Made by a program: the position numbers and the translations under genes
Shown: positions 16,969 through 26,301 of the stretch, one piece after another
How positions within the stretch are numbered: position 1 is the first letter of the stretch
How the letters are laid out: each line of letters starts with the position of its first letter
Notes under the pieces: generated by a model
The model's database searches: none
Told to the model about the DNA's origin: nothing
What the model saw: only the letters and a program-made list of their open reading frames with translations
Assembly (NCBI GenBank): GCA_026394055.1
Contig: JAPKYZ010000059.1
Span: forward strand, 1 to 64,000
Reading direction: 5' to 3'
Source of the DNA: Acidobacteriota bacterium
Lineage (GTDB): Bacteria > Acidobacteriota > Terriglobia > Bryobacterales > Bryobacteraceae
DNA: 64,000 nt

Positions 16969-17016
16969 ATCAGAAGGAGATCATTGCAGCAAGCAAATTG
17001 TGTAGCGGACTTGCTG

Positions 17017-18078
17017 CTACGGAATGAGGGTAAGTTGGTGGCGCTCCGTCGTCTCCTGCTTCAACTGCCGCACGGTGGCGAACTCGCGGTCCGCGTCGGC
17101 CTTCCGGCCGAGCGCCTGATAGGTGCGCGCGAGCAGTAAGTGGATCGCTTCCTGCTTGGGCAGGATCTTCACGGCGATGTCGAGGTGGGCGAGAGCTTCC
17201 GCAAACTTGCGCTCGCGGAAGTCGATGCGGGCCAGCTGGTAGTGCGGGTCCGCGTAGTTGGCGCGGAGGGCGAGCGCTCGGGTGAGCTTTGCGCGCGCGT
17301 CGGCGGAGCGGTTGACGCGGTCATAGAGCACGCCTAGTTGATAGGTTGACTCCGCATCCTGTGGCGTCCGCTGAAGCACTTGCTCAAATTGCGGAATGGC
17401 CACATCGTTCTGACCTTCAAGCAGATTCAGGCGCGCGACGGCCACCAGCGCGGGCGTGAGCGTTGGGTCCAGGCGGAGCGCCTCTTCCAGCTTGGGCCGC
17501 GCTTCGGCATAGCGCTCCTTGCGGTAGTCGATCAGGCCTTCCACCAACCGCGCTTGGGCGGGCGTCGATTCAAGCTTGGACAACAACGCGGTGGCGCGAT
17601 TCTCATCACCCGACCGGGCGTAGGCCATGGCGAGCGAGAACAGCACGCTGGGGTCGGCGGGGACTTTTTCGAGAGCCAAAATCGCACCCGGCAGGTCGCC
17701 CGCTTCCAGACGGCAGAGGCCGAGCAACTGGCGGGCGCGGTTCTCTTGCGGGTACGCCTTCAGGAAACGGTCGAAGCTCGCGACGCACCCGGGGAAATCA
17801 GCGGTACGCATCTGAGTGACGCCCAGATTGAAGTAGACCTGGATCAGCTTGGGGTTGAGGCGCAGCGCCTTCTGGTAGAGCGTGATCGCTTCCGGCCACT
17901 GCTCCCGGCGGGCGAGCACGGCGGCCAGATTGGAGGTGGCTTCTGCGGACTGCGGATAGGCTTTCAAGTGAGCCCGGAACTCCGTTTCCGCCGCTGCTAA
18001 ATCTCCGGCTTGAAACGCACGCTGGCCGCGGACGAGAGCGTCGTCCGCGGCCAGAATGAGGATCAGAGTGATCAGCAA
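17017..18078 (-). CDS. Exported TPR-repeat protein
   Basis: 353 residues from a TTG at 18078, five bases after the receptor-3 stop; this start yields a clean signal peptide (L-I-T-L-I-L-I-L-A-A) directly before the repeats. The longer frame to 18165 lies inside the receptor gene and lacks signal character. About nine TPR units cover residues 22-345, each with the A/G8 and A20 positions (for example A-F-Q-A-G-D-L-A-A-A-E-T-E-F-R). TPR arrays bind peptides or assemble complexes. Coupling to an Oar-like receptor suggests a periplasmic partner of that receptor. The partner is not identifiable. Confidence 0.8.
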   Translation of the reverse strand: MLITLILILAADDALVRGQRAFQAGDLAAAETEFRAHLKAYPQSAEATSNLAAVLARREQWPEAITLYQKALRLNPKLIQVYFNLGVTQMRTADFPGCVASFDRFLKAYPQENRARQLLGLCRLEAGDLPGAILALEKVPADPSVLFSLAMAYARSGDENRATALLSKLESTPAQARLVEGLIDYRKERYAEARPKLEEALRLDPTLTPALVAVARLNLLEGQNDVAIPQFEQVLQRTPQDAESTYQLGVLYDRVNRSADARAKLTRALALRANYADPHYQLARIDFRERKFAEALAHLDIAVKILPKQEAIHLLLARTYQALGRKADADREFATVRQLKQETTERHQLTLIP

Positions 18079-18082
18079 GCGG

Positions 18083-21000
18083 TTAGAAGTAGAACTTCGC
18101 CGCCAGCTGGATGATGCGCGGGTCGCGGGTGGCCGAGAGCGCGCCGAAGCCGAAGCGTCCGCCATTGCCGCCCAACGCCGTCGGCAGATTGATGATCTTG
18201 CCCGCCGAGTTGAACGTCATGGACCGGTTGAAGTCAGTGAACTGAACGTTGTTGAACGCGTTGAACATTTCGATGCGCAGTTGCAGGAACCGCGATTCGC
18301 TGCCGAAGGGAATGTTCTTGAAGATGGAGGCGTCCACGTTGTAGAAGCCGGGACGGCGAACCGGGAAGTTGCCGTGCTCCCAACCGGTGGCGCCCTTCAG
18401 TGTCGGCAAGCGGAAGGCGCTGGCGTCCACTTGGGCGAACTGATCCTTGGCCGCGGCCTGCGGGTTCTTGTCGATAAAGACGCGCGGGGCAATGTTTACT
18501 GAGCCGGTGTAGCGCTCATTGACGTTGCCGACGCCGTCGATGGAGAAGCTCAGGTTGTCCGGGCGGCCGGACTGGGCTTCCCAGATGCCCGAGATCTGCC
18601 AGCCGTTGAAGACGCCACGGCCGACCGGGTTATCGAGGAAGTTGCTGCCCTTGGCCAGCTTCGGCACATCGTACACCCAGTTGAAGGCGAACACGTGCGG
18701 GATGTCGAAGGTGAGCGGGCCATAGTTGGTCAAGCGAGCATTGACCGGGTGGACAAAGTCGCCGTCACCCGAGACCAGGCCGATGGTGCGGGACCAAGTG
18801 TAGGCCAAACCAAAGGTGAGGTTGCGGCTGAAGCGGCGGTTCAAGGCCACTTGCAGCGAGTTGTACTTCGACGGAGCGCCAAAGCTCAGCACGTTGGCGT
18901 TGTCGTAGCCCGGGAAGGGGCGGTACAGGTTGACGGCCTTGGTGGTGGAGCCATCAAACAGCGGCGTCGTCGAAAGCGGGTTCTGATTTTCCGGCAGCCA
19001 GGCGCTGCCGAACGGAACCGAGTTCACGTTGGTCCGGTAGATGTTGTAGAGGCTGCGGCTGCCCACGTAGCCGATGTCGAGCAGCATGTTGCCCGGCAGT
19101 TGGCGCTGGATGGAGAAGTTCCAGTTGTAGGTGGTGGGCACGTTGCCGTTGATGTCGAAGCCGTTGACACCGGCCGGGGCAAACACACCGGCGCTGGCCG
19201 GAGGAATGCTGCCCAGGTTGCCGTAGAAGAACGTCGGGCGCGTCGTGGACGGCGGGTTGGGCAGCATGTCGAAGACCGGGTTGCCCTGGAAGCGGTCGTA
19301 GAAGACGCCGGCGCCGGCGCGGATGACGGTCTTCGAGAACGGCTGGTAAGCAATGCCGATGCGCGGCGCAAAGTGAATGCCGCGGTCGTTGATCAGGCCG
19401 GCCGGATAGCCGTTCTGGCCCGCACGGCCCATGCCGTTCGAATAGAGCGGTCCCGTGAAGGCCGCGTTGTTCTGCGTGACGATGGTGCCGATCAAGGCGG
19501 ACGGGCCGATTTCACCGGTGAGCGGGTTCAGCGATTGGTTGACGTTGTTGACGCGAACCGGCTGGCGCAGAATGGCCCGCTGGGCGGTGTTGTAGAGCTG
19601 CGGATTGAACGACGAGGTCTGCAGCGCCTTGTCAAACTGCGGCTGGATCCAGTAGAAGCGCATGCCGTAGTCGATGGTCAGCTTTGAGTTGATGCGCCAG
19701 GAATCCTGGGCAAACCACTCGACGTTCCAGTAACGGTATTGGCCATTCAGTGCCGCGTTGGACTGCGCGACGCGCTGATAGTTGCCCAGCAGCGCATTGG
19801 CGAACGCCCAGTTGGTGTCGCCCGGGTTGGAGCTGTCACGGTCAAACCAGATGTCACCGTTGATCGAGGTGAACGCTGTCTGGTCCTTCTGGCTGAGCTG
19901 CATGTAGATGCCGGCCTTGAAGGTGTGCTGACGCCAGACCTTGGTCATGTTGTCGGTGATGTCCCAGGTGTTGTTGAAGTTGCGGAACGGGGTACCCAGG
20001 AAGTTGGTGAACGGCGCGTTGGAGACGCCGCCGAAGCGCCAGTTCTGGACCAACCCGAGCGAGTCAGCGCTGGTGAAAGGCATCTTGTAGCTTAGGTTCA
20101 GCTTGCTGCGGTCGAACGCTTTGTCCACCGGGTCGATGTTGAGCACGTTCTTCGATGAGCCGAAGATGAACTCGTTGGTCAACGTCGGGTTGATGATGGT
20201 GGTCAGGTTGCCGATGGCGCTCCAGCCCGGGTTGCCGAAGTTCATGGGGCCGAACGGAATGTTGTAGTCGGCGTTCCACTGGCCATAAGGCATGTTCTGC
20301 TGGCTGGTGGTGTTGTTGAAGCGGGCATAGAAGCGCCACTTTTCGTTGATGTTGTAGTCGCCGCGGAAAATGCGCTCTTTGCGCGGGAAGCTGTGCGACT
20401 GCTGGGTCTGATAGTTAAAGCTGGGGTCGCGGCCTTCGGCGTTGGGCAGCGGGTAGAAGTTCAAAATCTTCTGGCCGTCCGGGTTGATGCGGTTGGCCGG
20501 GATGGTGTTGTTGGGGAACTGGATGCCGTTGTTCAACGGATCACGAACCACCAGCGCGGAGCCGCCGCCTTCGCGCGACTGCGAGAAGTTGCCCGTGCGG
20601 TCAAGCGCCGACGGTACGGTAACGTTGCGGAGGGTGTTAAACACTAACTGGTTCTGCCACTCCATGCCGACGAAGAAGAAGAACTTCTCTTTGTTCTTGT
20701 TGAACAGGCCCGGAATGTAGGCGGGGCCGCCGATGTTGAAGCCGGGGTAGTTGAACCGGTAGAGGCGGCGTTGGCGGTTCTCGATGTTGTCGCGCCAGAG
20801 GTTGGCGTTCAAGCTCTCGTGACGGTAGAAGTCGTAACCGGTGCCGTGGAACTGCTTGGTTCCGCTCTTGGTAACCACCTGGATCTGCGCGCCGGAGCTG
20901 CGGCCGTATTCGGCCGGCTGGGCGTTGGTGGTTACCTTAAACTCGCTGATCATGTCGATGTTGGTGGTGGCCAGCAGGCCGCCGTTCGACCCCGTGTCGA

Positions 21001-21571
21001 CATTGGTGACGCCATCCAGCGTCAGGTTGTTCTGGTTGCCGCGGTTGCCGTTGGCTTGGATGCCGCCCAAGCCGCCCGTGAAGACGACGCCCGGAATGAC
21101 GCGCACCAGTCCGATAAAGTCCCGCGAGACCAGCGCCAGATCCACCACTTGCTTGCCCGTCAGCACGCCGGCCTTTTCCGCGCCGGAGGTCTGCACCTGA
21201 ACCGTTTCAGAAGAAACGGTAATGGTATCGCTCACCGCACCTAATTCCATAACGATCGGGAAATCCAACCGGTCAGCGGCGAAGATCTTAATATCTTTGC
21301 GTTCAGACTTTTTGAAGCCTGCAACTTCCACCGTCAGATTGTAGGTGGAAGGCTGCAGGGAGGTGAATAAGAAGATGCCTTCGCCGTTGGTCGTACCTTC
21401 GCGAACGTAGCCTTGCGTCGTACTCGTGACGGTGACCTTTGCGCCGGCGATGATGGCTTGTTGATTGTCGCGGACAACACCAGAGATGCTACCCGAAATC
21501 TGTTGCGCGAAGACCGCGCTGCAAAATGAGAATGTAATGGCGCACACACCCAGCGCCTGTCGAACGGTCAT
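18083..21571 (-). CDS. Oar-like TonB-dependent receptor (3)
   Basis: 1162 residues from the ATG at 21571, which has a strong GGGGAGG site 8 bases upstream. The open frame continues to 22711 only as antisense of the AAA gene. Signal peptide about 1-23 (ends V-F-A-Q). CarboxypepD-regulatory domain about 25-110 (G-V-V-R-D-N-Q-Q-A-I-I-A-G-A-K-V-T-V). Plug about 115-240 with N-L-T-L-D-G-V-T-N-V-D-T and I-S-E-F-K-V-T-T-N-A-Q-P-A-E-Y-G. Barrel to the C-terminal A-A-K-F-Y-F. The plug looks complete. It is followed within five bases by the exported TPR gene. Ligand unknown. Confidence 0.85.
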   Translation of the reverse strand: MTVRQALGVCAITFSFCSAVFAQQISGSISGVVRDNQQAIIAGAKVTVTSTTQGYVREGTTNGEGIFLFTSLQPSTYNLTVEVAGFKKSERKDIKIFAADRLDFPIVMELGAVSDTITVSSETVQVQTSGAEKAGVLTGKQVVDLALVSRDFIGLVRVIPGVVFTGGLGGIQANGNRGNQNNLTLDGVTNVDTGSNGGLLATTNIDMISEFKVTTNAQPAEYGRSSGAQIQVVTKSGTKQFHGTGYDFYRHESLNANLWRDNIENRQRRLYRFNYPGFNIGGPAYIPGLFNKNKEKFFFFVGMEWQNQLVFNTLRNVTVPSALDRTGNFSQSREGGGSALVVRDPLNNGIQFPNNTIPANRINPDGQKILNFYPLPNAEGRDPSFNYQTQQSHSFPRKERIFRGDYNINEKWRFYARFNNTTSQQNMPYGQWNADYNIPFGPMNFGNPGWSAIGNLTTIINPTLTNEFIFGSSKNVLNIDPVDKAFDRSKLNLSYKMPFTSADSLGLVQNWRFGGVSNAPFTNFLGTPFRNFNNTWDITDNMTKVWRQHTFKAGIYMQLSQKDQTAFTSINGDIWFDRDSSNPGDTNWAFANALLGNYQRVAQSNAALNGQYRYWNVEWFAQDSWRINSKLTIDYGMRFYWIQPQFDKALQTSSFNPQLYNTAQRAILRQPVRVNNVNQSLNPLTGEIGPSALIGTIVTQNNAAFTGPLYSNGMGRAGQNGYPAGLINDRGIHFAPRIGIAYQPFSKTVIRAGAGVFYDRFQGNPVFDMLPNPPSTTRPTFFYGNLGSIPPASAGVFAPAGVNGFDINGNVPTTYNWNFSIQRQLPGNMLLDIGYVGSRSLYNIYRTNVNSVPFGSAWLPENQNPLSTTPLFDGSTTKAVNLYRPFPGYDNANVLSFGAPSKYNSLQVALNRRFSRNLTFGLAYTWSRTIGLVSGDGDFVHPVNARLTNYGPLTFDIPHVFAFNWVYDVPKLAKGSNFLDNPVGRGVFNGWQISGIWEAQSGRPDNLSFSIDGVGNVNERYTGSVNIAPRVFIDKNPQAAAKDQFAQVDASAFRLPTLKGATGWEHGNFPVRRPGFYNVDASIFKNIPFGSESRFLQLRIEMFNAFNNVQFTDFNRSMTFNSAGKIINLPTALGGNGGRFGFGALSATRDPRIIQLAAKFYF

Positions 21572-21733
21572 GGTCCAACCTCCCCAGAGGAAAATGCTGG
21601 GTGAAAGATTATCGAACCTTTGCGCCGTTGTCAATTCACCTCGGCTAGGCGACATTAAATTTATTAAGCCGCGTTTTCTTTTGGGCGACATAGAGAGTGA
21701 ATCGGCGGCTGCTAGACTGCCATCAGAAACACT

Positions 21734-23284
21734 ATGGGAACTTCTGTTGCCGTCGACCGGGGATTGACCGGACTGCCGCTGACGCTGGGCGCTTTGCGCG
21801 GCAGCCCCTGGGGCGCCTCCGCGCGAGACGGCTTTTCCGTCAAGGACGAACTGCGCCATAACTTGATGGGCAAGCTGGCCCGCAAGGAAGCGTTGTTTCC
21901 GGGCGTTCTGGGCTATGAGGAAACGGTGGTGCCGCAGGTGGTGAATGCCGTCCTGTCCAAGCACAACTTCATCTTGCTGGGGCTCCGCGGGCAGGCCAAA
22001 ACGCGGTTGATCCGCATGCTGACCTCGCTGCTGGATGAATGGACGCCCTACGTGGCGGGCTCTGAGATTCGCGACAATCCCTTCGCGCCGATCTCCCGCT
22101 TTGCGCGGCAGACCGTGGAGCAGATGGGCGATGACACGCCGATCGCCTGGCTTTCCGCGGAGGAGCGTTATGTCGAAAAGCTGGCGACGCCCGACGTCAC
22201 CATTGCGGACATGATCGGCGATATCGACCCGATCAAGGCCGCCCGCCGTGGCGCTGACATCTCCGACGAGCTGACGATTCACTACGGCCTGCTGCCCCGC
22301 GCCAACCGCGGCATTTTTGCGATCAACGAACTGCCCGATCTCGCCGGCAAGATCCAGGTGGGTCTGTTCAACATCATGCAAGAGGGGGATGTGCAGATCA
22401 AAGGCTACCCGGTGCGGCTGCCGCTGGATGTGATGCTGGTGTTCACCGCGAACCCGGAAGACTACACCGCGCGCGGCAAAATCGTCACGCCGCTCAAAGA
22501 TCGCATCGGCAGCGAGATCCGGACGCACTACCCGCTGACCCTGGGACACGGCATCGAGATCACTTCGCAAGAGGCCTGGACCTCGCGCCCGGCCGCTCCC
22601 GGCACGGCCATCGAGATCACCATTCCAGAGTTCATCCGCTCCACGGTGGAGCAGATTGCTTTTTCCGCCCGCGATGACAAGCGTGTCGACAAGCGCAGCG
22701 GCGTCTCGCAACGGCTGCCGATCTCGGTTCTCGAGAACGTGGTCTCGAGTGCGGAGCGGCGTGCGTTGTTGAGCGGCGAGACGGAAGCGGTGCCGCGCGT
22801 GGCCGACATCTACGCCGCCTTGCCCGCCATCACAGGCAAGCTGGAGCTGGAGTACGAAGGCGAGCTGAAGGGCGGCGACGCGGTGGCGCGCGAGCTGATC
22901 AAACTGGCCGTGATGAAGGTCTTCACGCAGTATCTGGACGGCGTGAACATGCGGCAGGTGGTGCAGTGGTTTGAGCTGGGTGGGGCGGTGCGTCTGGATG
23001 AAGGCGCCTCCGCGCGGTCACTGGTGCATGCGCTGGGCTCCATTCAAGGCTTGCTGGAGCATACGGGCAAACTGGGGTTGAGCGAGAACGAAAGCGACGC
23101 GCTGCGGGTGTCGGCGGGCGAGTTTATTCTGGAAGGCCTCTACGCCCACCGCCGCATTTCCCGCAATGAGGAGTTGGCCTTTGTCGCGGAGGAGCGCCGC
23201 CGTCCGGTGGAGCCCGCGCCGGGCGAGGAAGAAGAAGAGTTCGATCCGCGACGCCGCCGCAAGCAGCGCCGGGACTTTAATTAA
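21734..23284 (+). CDS. MoxR / Mg-chelatase-like AAA+ ATPase
   Basis: 516 residues. Walker A G-L-R-G-Q-A-K-T at 83-90. The Walker B position is G-I-F-A-I-N-E-L-P-D-L, with Asn where Asp is usual. An inserted strand-helix follows (N-I-M-Q-E-G-D-V-Q-I-K-G), then F-T-A-N-P-E-D-Y-T as sensor 1 and D-R-I-G as the Arg-finger region. The acidic E-rich then Arg/Lys-rich tail (about 490-516) is unusual. MoxR-like ATPases work with a VWA protein to remodel or insert metal into a target complex. The VWA partner gene starts 8 bp downstream. The client is unknown. Confidence 0.85.
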   Translation: MGTSVAVDRGLTGLPLTLGALRGSPWGASARDGFSVKDELRHNLMGKLARKEALFPGVLGYEETVVPQVVNAVLSKHNFILLGLRGQAKTRLIRMLTSLLDEWTPYVAGSEIRDNPFAPISRFARQTVEQMGDDTPIAWLSAEERYVEKLATPDVTIADMIGDIDPIKAARRGADISDELTIHYGLLPRANRGIFAINELPDLAGKIQVGLFNIMQEGDVQIKGYPVRLPLDVMLVFTANPEDYTARGKIVTPLKDRIGSEIRTHYPLTLGHGIEITSQEAWTSRPAAPGTAIEITIPEFIRSTVEQIAFSARDDKRVDKRSGVSQRLPISVLENVVSSAERRALLSGETEAVPRVADIYAALPAITGKLELEYEGELKGGDAVARELIKLAVMKVFTQYLDGVNMRQVVQWFELGGAVRLDEGASARSLVHALGSIQGLLEHTGKLGLSENESDALRVSAGEFILEGLYAHRRISRNEELAFVAEERRRPVEPAPGEEEEEFDPRRRRKQRRDFN

Positions 23285-23292
23285 AGGCCTCT

Positions 23293-24513
23293 ATGCGCCG
23301 CATCAAGTACGGCAAATACGTTCCGGAGGATCTGGGCATTGACGCCACAGATCTGATGAAGGCGTTGTCTGACTTCTTCCTGAAGTCCGGCTTCGATGGC
23401 CAATACCAGCAGCCGGGTGAGTTTGACCCGGATTCACTGGAAGCACTGAAGCAGGCCATTGAGCAGGCCCTGCGGTCGGGTGAGCTGTTCGAGGAAGCGC
23501 AGCGCCAGGAGATGCTGGAGCAGTTGGACTCCATGCCCCGCGAAGAGCTGGAGGAGTTGCTGGAACGGCTCGTGAAGAAGCTGATGGACGAAGGCTTCTT
23601 GAATGCGGAAGAGCAGCAAGGGCCGGGTGGCAGCGGTCAGCCAGGGGAGACGCGCTTTGAGGTCACCGACAAGTCGGTGGACTTTTTGGGCTTCAACACG
23701 CTGAAGGATTTAATGGGGTCGCTTGGCCGTTCGAGCTTTGGCGCCCATGACACGCGCGACATGGCCACGGGCGTCGAATCAAGCGGCGCTTCCAAGCCTT
23801 ACGAGTTTGGCGACACGCTGAACATCGATGTCGCGCAGACGCTGTTTTCGGCCTTGCAGCGCGAGGGGCTCTCGTTGCCCTTGAACCTGGAATACTCCGA
23901 CGTCCACGTGCACCAGAGCGAGTATCAATCGTCCTGCGCGACGGTGTTGATGCTCGATTGTTCGCACTCGATGATCCTCTATGGCGAGGACCGCTTCACG
24001 CCCGCCAAGCGGGTGGCGCTGGCGTTGGCGCATCTGATCCGGACGCAGTATCCGGGTGACAGTCTGCGCCTGGTCCTGTTTCACGATTCGGCGGAAGAGA
24101 TGAAGGTGTCAGAGCTGGCTCGGGTGCAGGTGGGGCCGTACTACACCAACACCCGCGACGGCCTGATTCTGGCGCAGCGTTTGCTGAAGGCTGAGAAGAA
24201 GGATATGAAGCAGATCGTCATGATCACCGACGGCAAGCCTTCGGCGTTGACGCTGGACGATGGCAGGATCTACAAGAACGCCTTCGGCCTGGATCCGCTG
24301 GTGATCTCGCGGACGCTCGAAGAAGTGAACCGCTGCAAGCGGGCAGGCATCCTGATCAACACCTTCATGCTGGCCAGCGACTACGCGCTGATCAGCTTTG
24401 TCCAGAAGGTGACGGAGATGTGTAAGGGCAAGGCCTACTTCACCACGCCCTACACGCTAGGCCAGTACTTGCTGATGGACTTTATGAACCGGAAGCGGAA
24501 GACGATCCACTAG
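23293..24513 (+). CDS. VWA-domain protein, partner of the AAA+ ATPase
   Basis: 406 residues. The C-terminal VWA domain (about 215-400) has a complete MIDAS: D222-C-S224-H-S226, a Thr in Y-Y-T-N-T-R-D-G, and Asp in I-T-D-G-K-P-S. The N-terminal part (about 40-110) is a Glu-rich helical segment with coiled-coil character. The domain pairs with MoxR-type ATPases in RavA-ViaA and CoxE-like systems, where the VWA subunit recruits the substrate. The gene is 8 bp from the ATPase and evidently co-transcribed. It overlaps the convergent haemoglobin gene by 4 bases. No signal peptide, so cytoplasmic. Confidence 0.85.
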   Translation: MRRIKYGKYVPEDLGIDATDLMKALSDFFLKSGFDGQYQQPGEFDPDSLEALKQAIEQALRSGELFEEAQRQEMLEQLDSMPREELEELLERLVKKLMDEGFLNAEEQQGPGGSGQPGETRFEVTDKSVDFLGFNTLKDLMGSLGRSSFGAHDTRDMATGVESSGASKPYEFGDTLNIDVAQTLFSALQREGLSLPLNLEYSDVHVHQSEYQSSCATVLMLDCSHSMILYGEDRFTPAKRVALALAHLIRTQYPGDSLRLVLFHDSAEEMKVSELARVQVGPYYTNTRDGLILAQRLLKAEKKDMKQIVMITDGKPSALTLDDGRIYKNAFGLDPLVISRTLEEVNRCKRAGILINTFMLASDYALISFVQKVTEMCKGKAYFTTPYTLGQYLLMDFMNRKRKTIH

Positions 24514-24893
24514 GCGGCTGAGCGGCCCAGCACGTCGCCGCGTACGGATTCGGCGATGGCGGCCACCTGCGCGATGAGTGCATCGGCGATGCCCAGTTCC
24601 CGCAACGTAGCAGCCAGATTCTCGACCACGGCGTCAAAGTGGCTGTCGTTGAGACCATCGGCGACCAGCCGAGCATGTGCTTTGGCCAGCCCGGCCCCGG
24701 TGTAGTGGTTGGGTCCACCAAAGGCCACCGTGAGGAAAGCGGCCTGCATCCGGCGCTGCCGGACCATATCCACGCCCTCAAAGAAGTGGCGGATGCGGAC
24801 ATCGGCCAGCACGCGGCCGTAAAAGTTATCCACGGCGGCTTCAACTGCGGGGGCGCCGCCTAGCTGTTCGTAGAGAGAAGGGGTTGCTTCCAT
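24510..24893 (-). CDS. Truncated haemoglobin, group I-like
   Basis: 127 residues, normal for a 2-over-2 globin. The N-terminus L-Y-E-Q-L-G-G is the usual helix A start, Y-G-R-V-L-A-D-V-R-I-R-H-F-F carries the B-helix Tyr position, and the proximal His lies in K-A-H-A-R-L, followed by H-F-D-A-V. F-G-G-P-N-H-Y-T-G is the pre-F loop. Such proteins bind O2 or NO and often act in NO dioxygenation. It stands alone, convergent with the VWA gene. No FMN reductase or nitrogen-oxide genes lie nearby. Confidence 0.9.
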   Translation of the reverse strand: MEATPSLYEQLGGAPAVEAAVDNFYGRVLADVRIRHFFEGVDMVRQRRMQAAFLTVAFGGPNHYTGAGLAKAHARLVADGLNDSHFDAVVENLAATLRELGIADALIAQVAAIAESVRGDVLGRSAA

Positions 24894-24963
24894 GGGTCCA
24901 GTTTAGCTGGTGCCGGATGACCGAGGCTGACCGGAATGGGTAGGCCAGGTATTGGTGTGCCAG

Positions 24964-25026
24964 TTAGCTGGCGTAGGCGAGGCACACGAGGAAATCTTCT
25001 CGCGTCAGCCACGGATAGTTCCTCAT
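24964..25026 (-). pseudogene. Remnant of a DUF433 antitoxin gene
   Basis: A 20-residue stretch (M-R-N-Y-P-W-L-T-R-E-D-F-L-V-C-L-A-Y-A-S) matches the C-terminal helix pattern of DUF433 (R-N-Y-P-x-L-x-x-x-D-V-x-x-A-L-x-x-A). The complete DUF433 gene at 25950 has R-N-Y-P-D-L-D-E-T-D-V. A stop precedes the fragment two codons upstream, so the rest of the gene is missing. It is best read as decay of a once complete copy. Confidence 0.55.
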
Positions 25027-25111
25027 AAGCTAACCGGCTAGCCAGTCCGGCGATGCATCACATCACTGGCGCCGAGATCAGGCGCTGCCAAGCGCCCGCG
25101 CTACACTCTGA

Positions 25112-25888
25112 TTGAACGTGCTTGTCTGCCCTGTCCGAGATTGCCGGTTACCGCTGGAGCGCGATCAACGGCGCTGGCGATGTGAGCGGAACCACTCATT
25201 CGACATGGCCCGCAGCGGCTATGTGAACCTGCTGCAGCCGCAGGAGCGACGGTCGAAGCAGCCGGGGGATTCCAGTGATGCGGTGGCCGCGCGGCGGCGG
25301 TTGCATGACCGGGGCGTTACGGGTCCGCTGCTCGAAGGCGTGGGGCGGATGGCCGCGCTGGGTCCGGCGGATGTGGTGCTTGATGCCGGGTGTGGCGATG
25401 GGTTCTATCTGGGCTCCTTGACGGCGGCCACGGGAGCGCAGGGGCGTGGCGTGGATATCTCGATTCCGGCCATCGACGCGGCCGCCCGGCGTTACCCGAA
25501 CGTGGGGTGGGTGGTGGCCAATGCCGATCGCGCGGTGCCTTATCAGGACCAGTCCTTCAGCTGCGTCATGTCGATCACGGCCCGCATGAATCCGGCCGAG
25601 TTCCGGCGCATGCTGCGGCCCGATGGACGCCTGCTGGTGGCTCTTCCGGCACCAGATGACTTGATCGAACTGCGTGGCGTGGGGCGGGAGCGGGTGGAGC
25701 GCACGGTGGCCGAGTTTGCGCCTCAATTTGAGCTGACCGATCAGGCCCGCGTCACCACCACGGCAGACCTTGATGCGGCGGCAGTGGAAGACGTCCTGCT
25801 AGCGATCTACCGGCCGCTGCAAGCCACTCCGGCGACGGCACGGCAGGTGACGTTTAGCTTGGATGTGTTGCTGTTTCGGGTGCGCTAG
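25112..25888 (+). CDS. rlmA: RlmA-like 23S rRNA guanine-N1 methyltransferase
   Basis: 258 residues from a TTG (GTG at 25118 also possible). The N-terminal zinc site is C-P-V-R-D-C...W-R-C-x-x-N-H (residues about 6-28), then S-F-D-M-A-R-S-G-Y-V-N-L-L, a hallmark of RlmA/TlrB. The Rossmann SAM-binding motif is V-L-D-A-G-C-G-D-G-F-Y (about 89-99). E. coli RlmA methylates N1 of G745 in helix 35; TlrB-type relatives methylate G748 and give tylosin resistance. The reaction is confident at family level; which guanine is modified cannot be read from sequence. Confidence 0.85.
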   Translation: MNVLVCPVRDCRLPLERDQRRWRCERNHSFDMARSGYVNLLQPQERRSKQPGDSSDAVAARRRLHDRGVTGPLLEGVGRMAALGPADVVLDAGCGDGFYLGSLTAATGAQGRGVDISIPAIDAAARRYPNVGWVVANADRAVPYQDQSFSCVMSITARMNPAEFRRMLRPDGRLLVALPAPDDLIELRGVGRERVERTVAEFAPQFELTDQARVTTTADLDAAAVEDVLLAIYRPLQATPATARQVTFSLDVLLFRVR

Positions 25889-25949
25889 CCGCCCTGGCAG
25901 CCGGTTAGGCTCGACCGGGAAATGGCACAATGAAGGCGAGCCAGAGACT

Positions 25950-26159
25950 ATGTTCGATCGAATCACCTGGGAACCCGGCAAGATGAACGGCCAACCCTGC
26001 ATCCGGGGAATGCGTCTAACGGTTCGCCGGGTGGTGGCCGCCGTGGCACTTTATCCAGACCGGCAGGACTTGTTCCGGAACTACCCTGACCTGGACGAAA
26101 CAGATGTGCAGCAGGCTCTGGAGTTTGCGGCCGCCAATTCTGTCAATTCGCCTCTGTGA
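25950..26159 (+). CDS. DUF433 antitoxin-like protein, apparently orphan
   Basis: 69 residues from the ATG at 25950; the longer frame to 25863 overlaps rlmA and lacks family similarity. F-D-R-I-T-W-E-P-G-K-M-N-G-Q-P-C-I-R-G-M-R-L-T-V is the DUF433 core, a winged-helix-like antitoxin that normally precedes a DUF5615 PIN-like toxin. R-N-Y-P-D-L-D-E-T-D-V closes the domain. Downstream there is no DUF5615 reading frame, only a repeat and then the convergent Mrr gene. So either the toxin has been lost or the protein has another partner. Confidence 0.75.
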   Translation: MFDRITWEPGKMNGQPCIRGMRLTVRRVVAAVALYPDRQDLFRNYPDLDETDVQQALEFAAANSVNSPL

Positions 26160-26186
26160 TTTAGCAGGCTGCGGAAAACAGTGCAG

Positions 26187-26267
26187 GACCACTCCCTCAC
26201 GGTCGTGGCTCTGTAAGTAGCAAGTTTCGCGTGTGGGTTTCAGAGCCGCGCGCGTCAGCAAGCGGTC
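26187..26267. repeat. REP-like imperfect inverted repeat
   Basis: Two 27-bp arms (26187-26213 and 26241-26267) face each other across 27 bases and match at about 20 of 27 positions, sharing GACC, ACG and GGCTCTG blocks. It fills the gap between the DUF433 gene and the convergent Mrr gene. The form suggests a dispersed palindromic element or a bidirectional terminator. I saw no second copy in this window. Confidence 0.5.
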
Positions 26268-26301
26268 TCCGGTCCTTTCCTCAGCCGCCTAGACCAGCGG
26301 G

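Noticed and set aside
21572..22711. N-terminal extension of receptor 3
   Set aside because: It lies antisense to the AAA+ gene and the strong ribosome site and signal peptide are at 21571.
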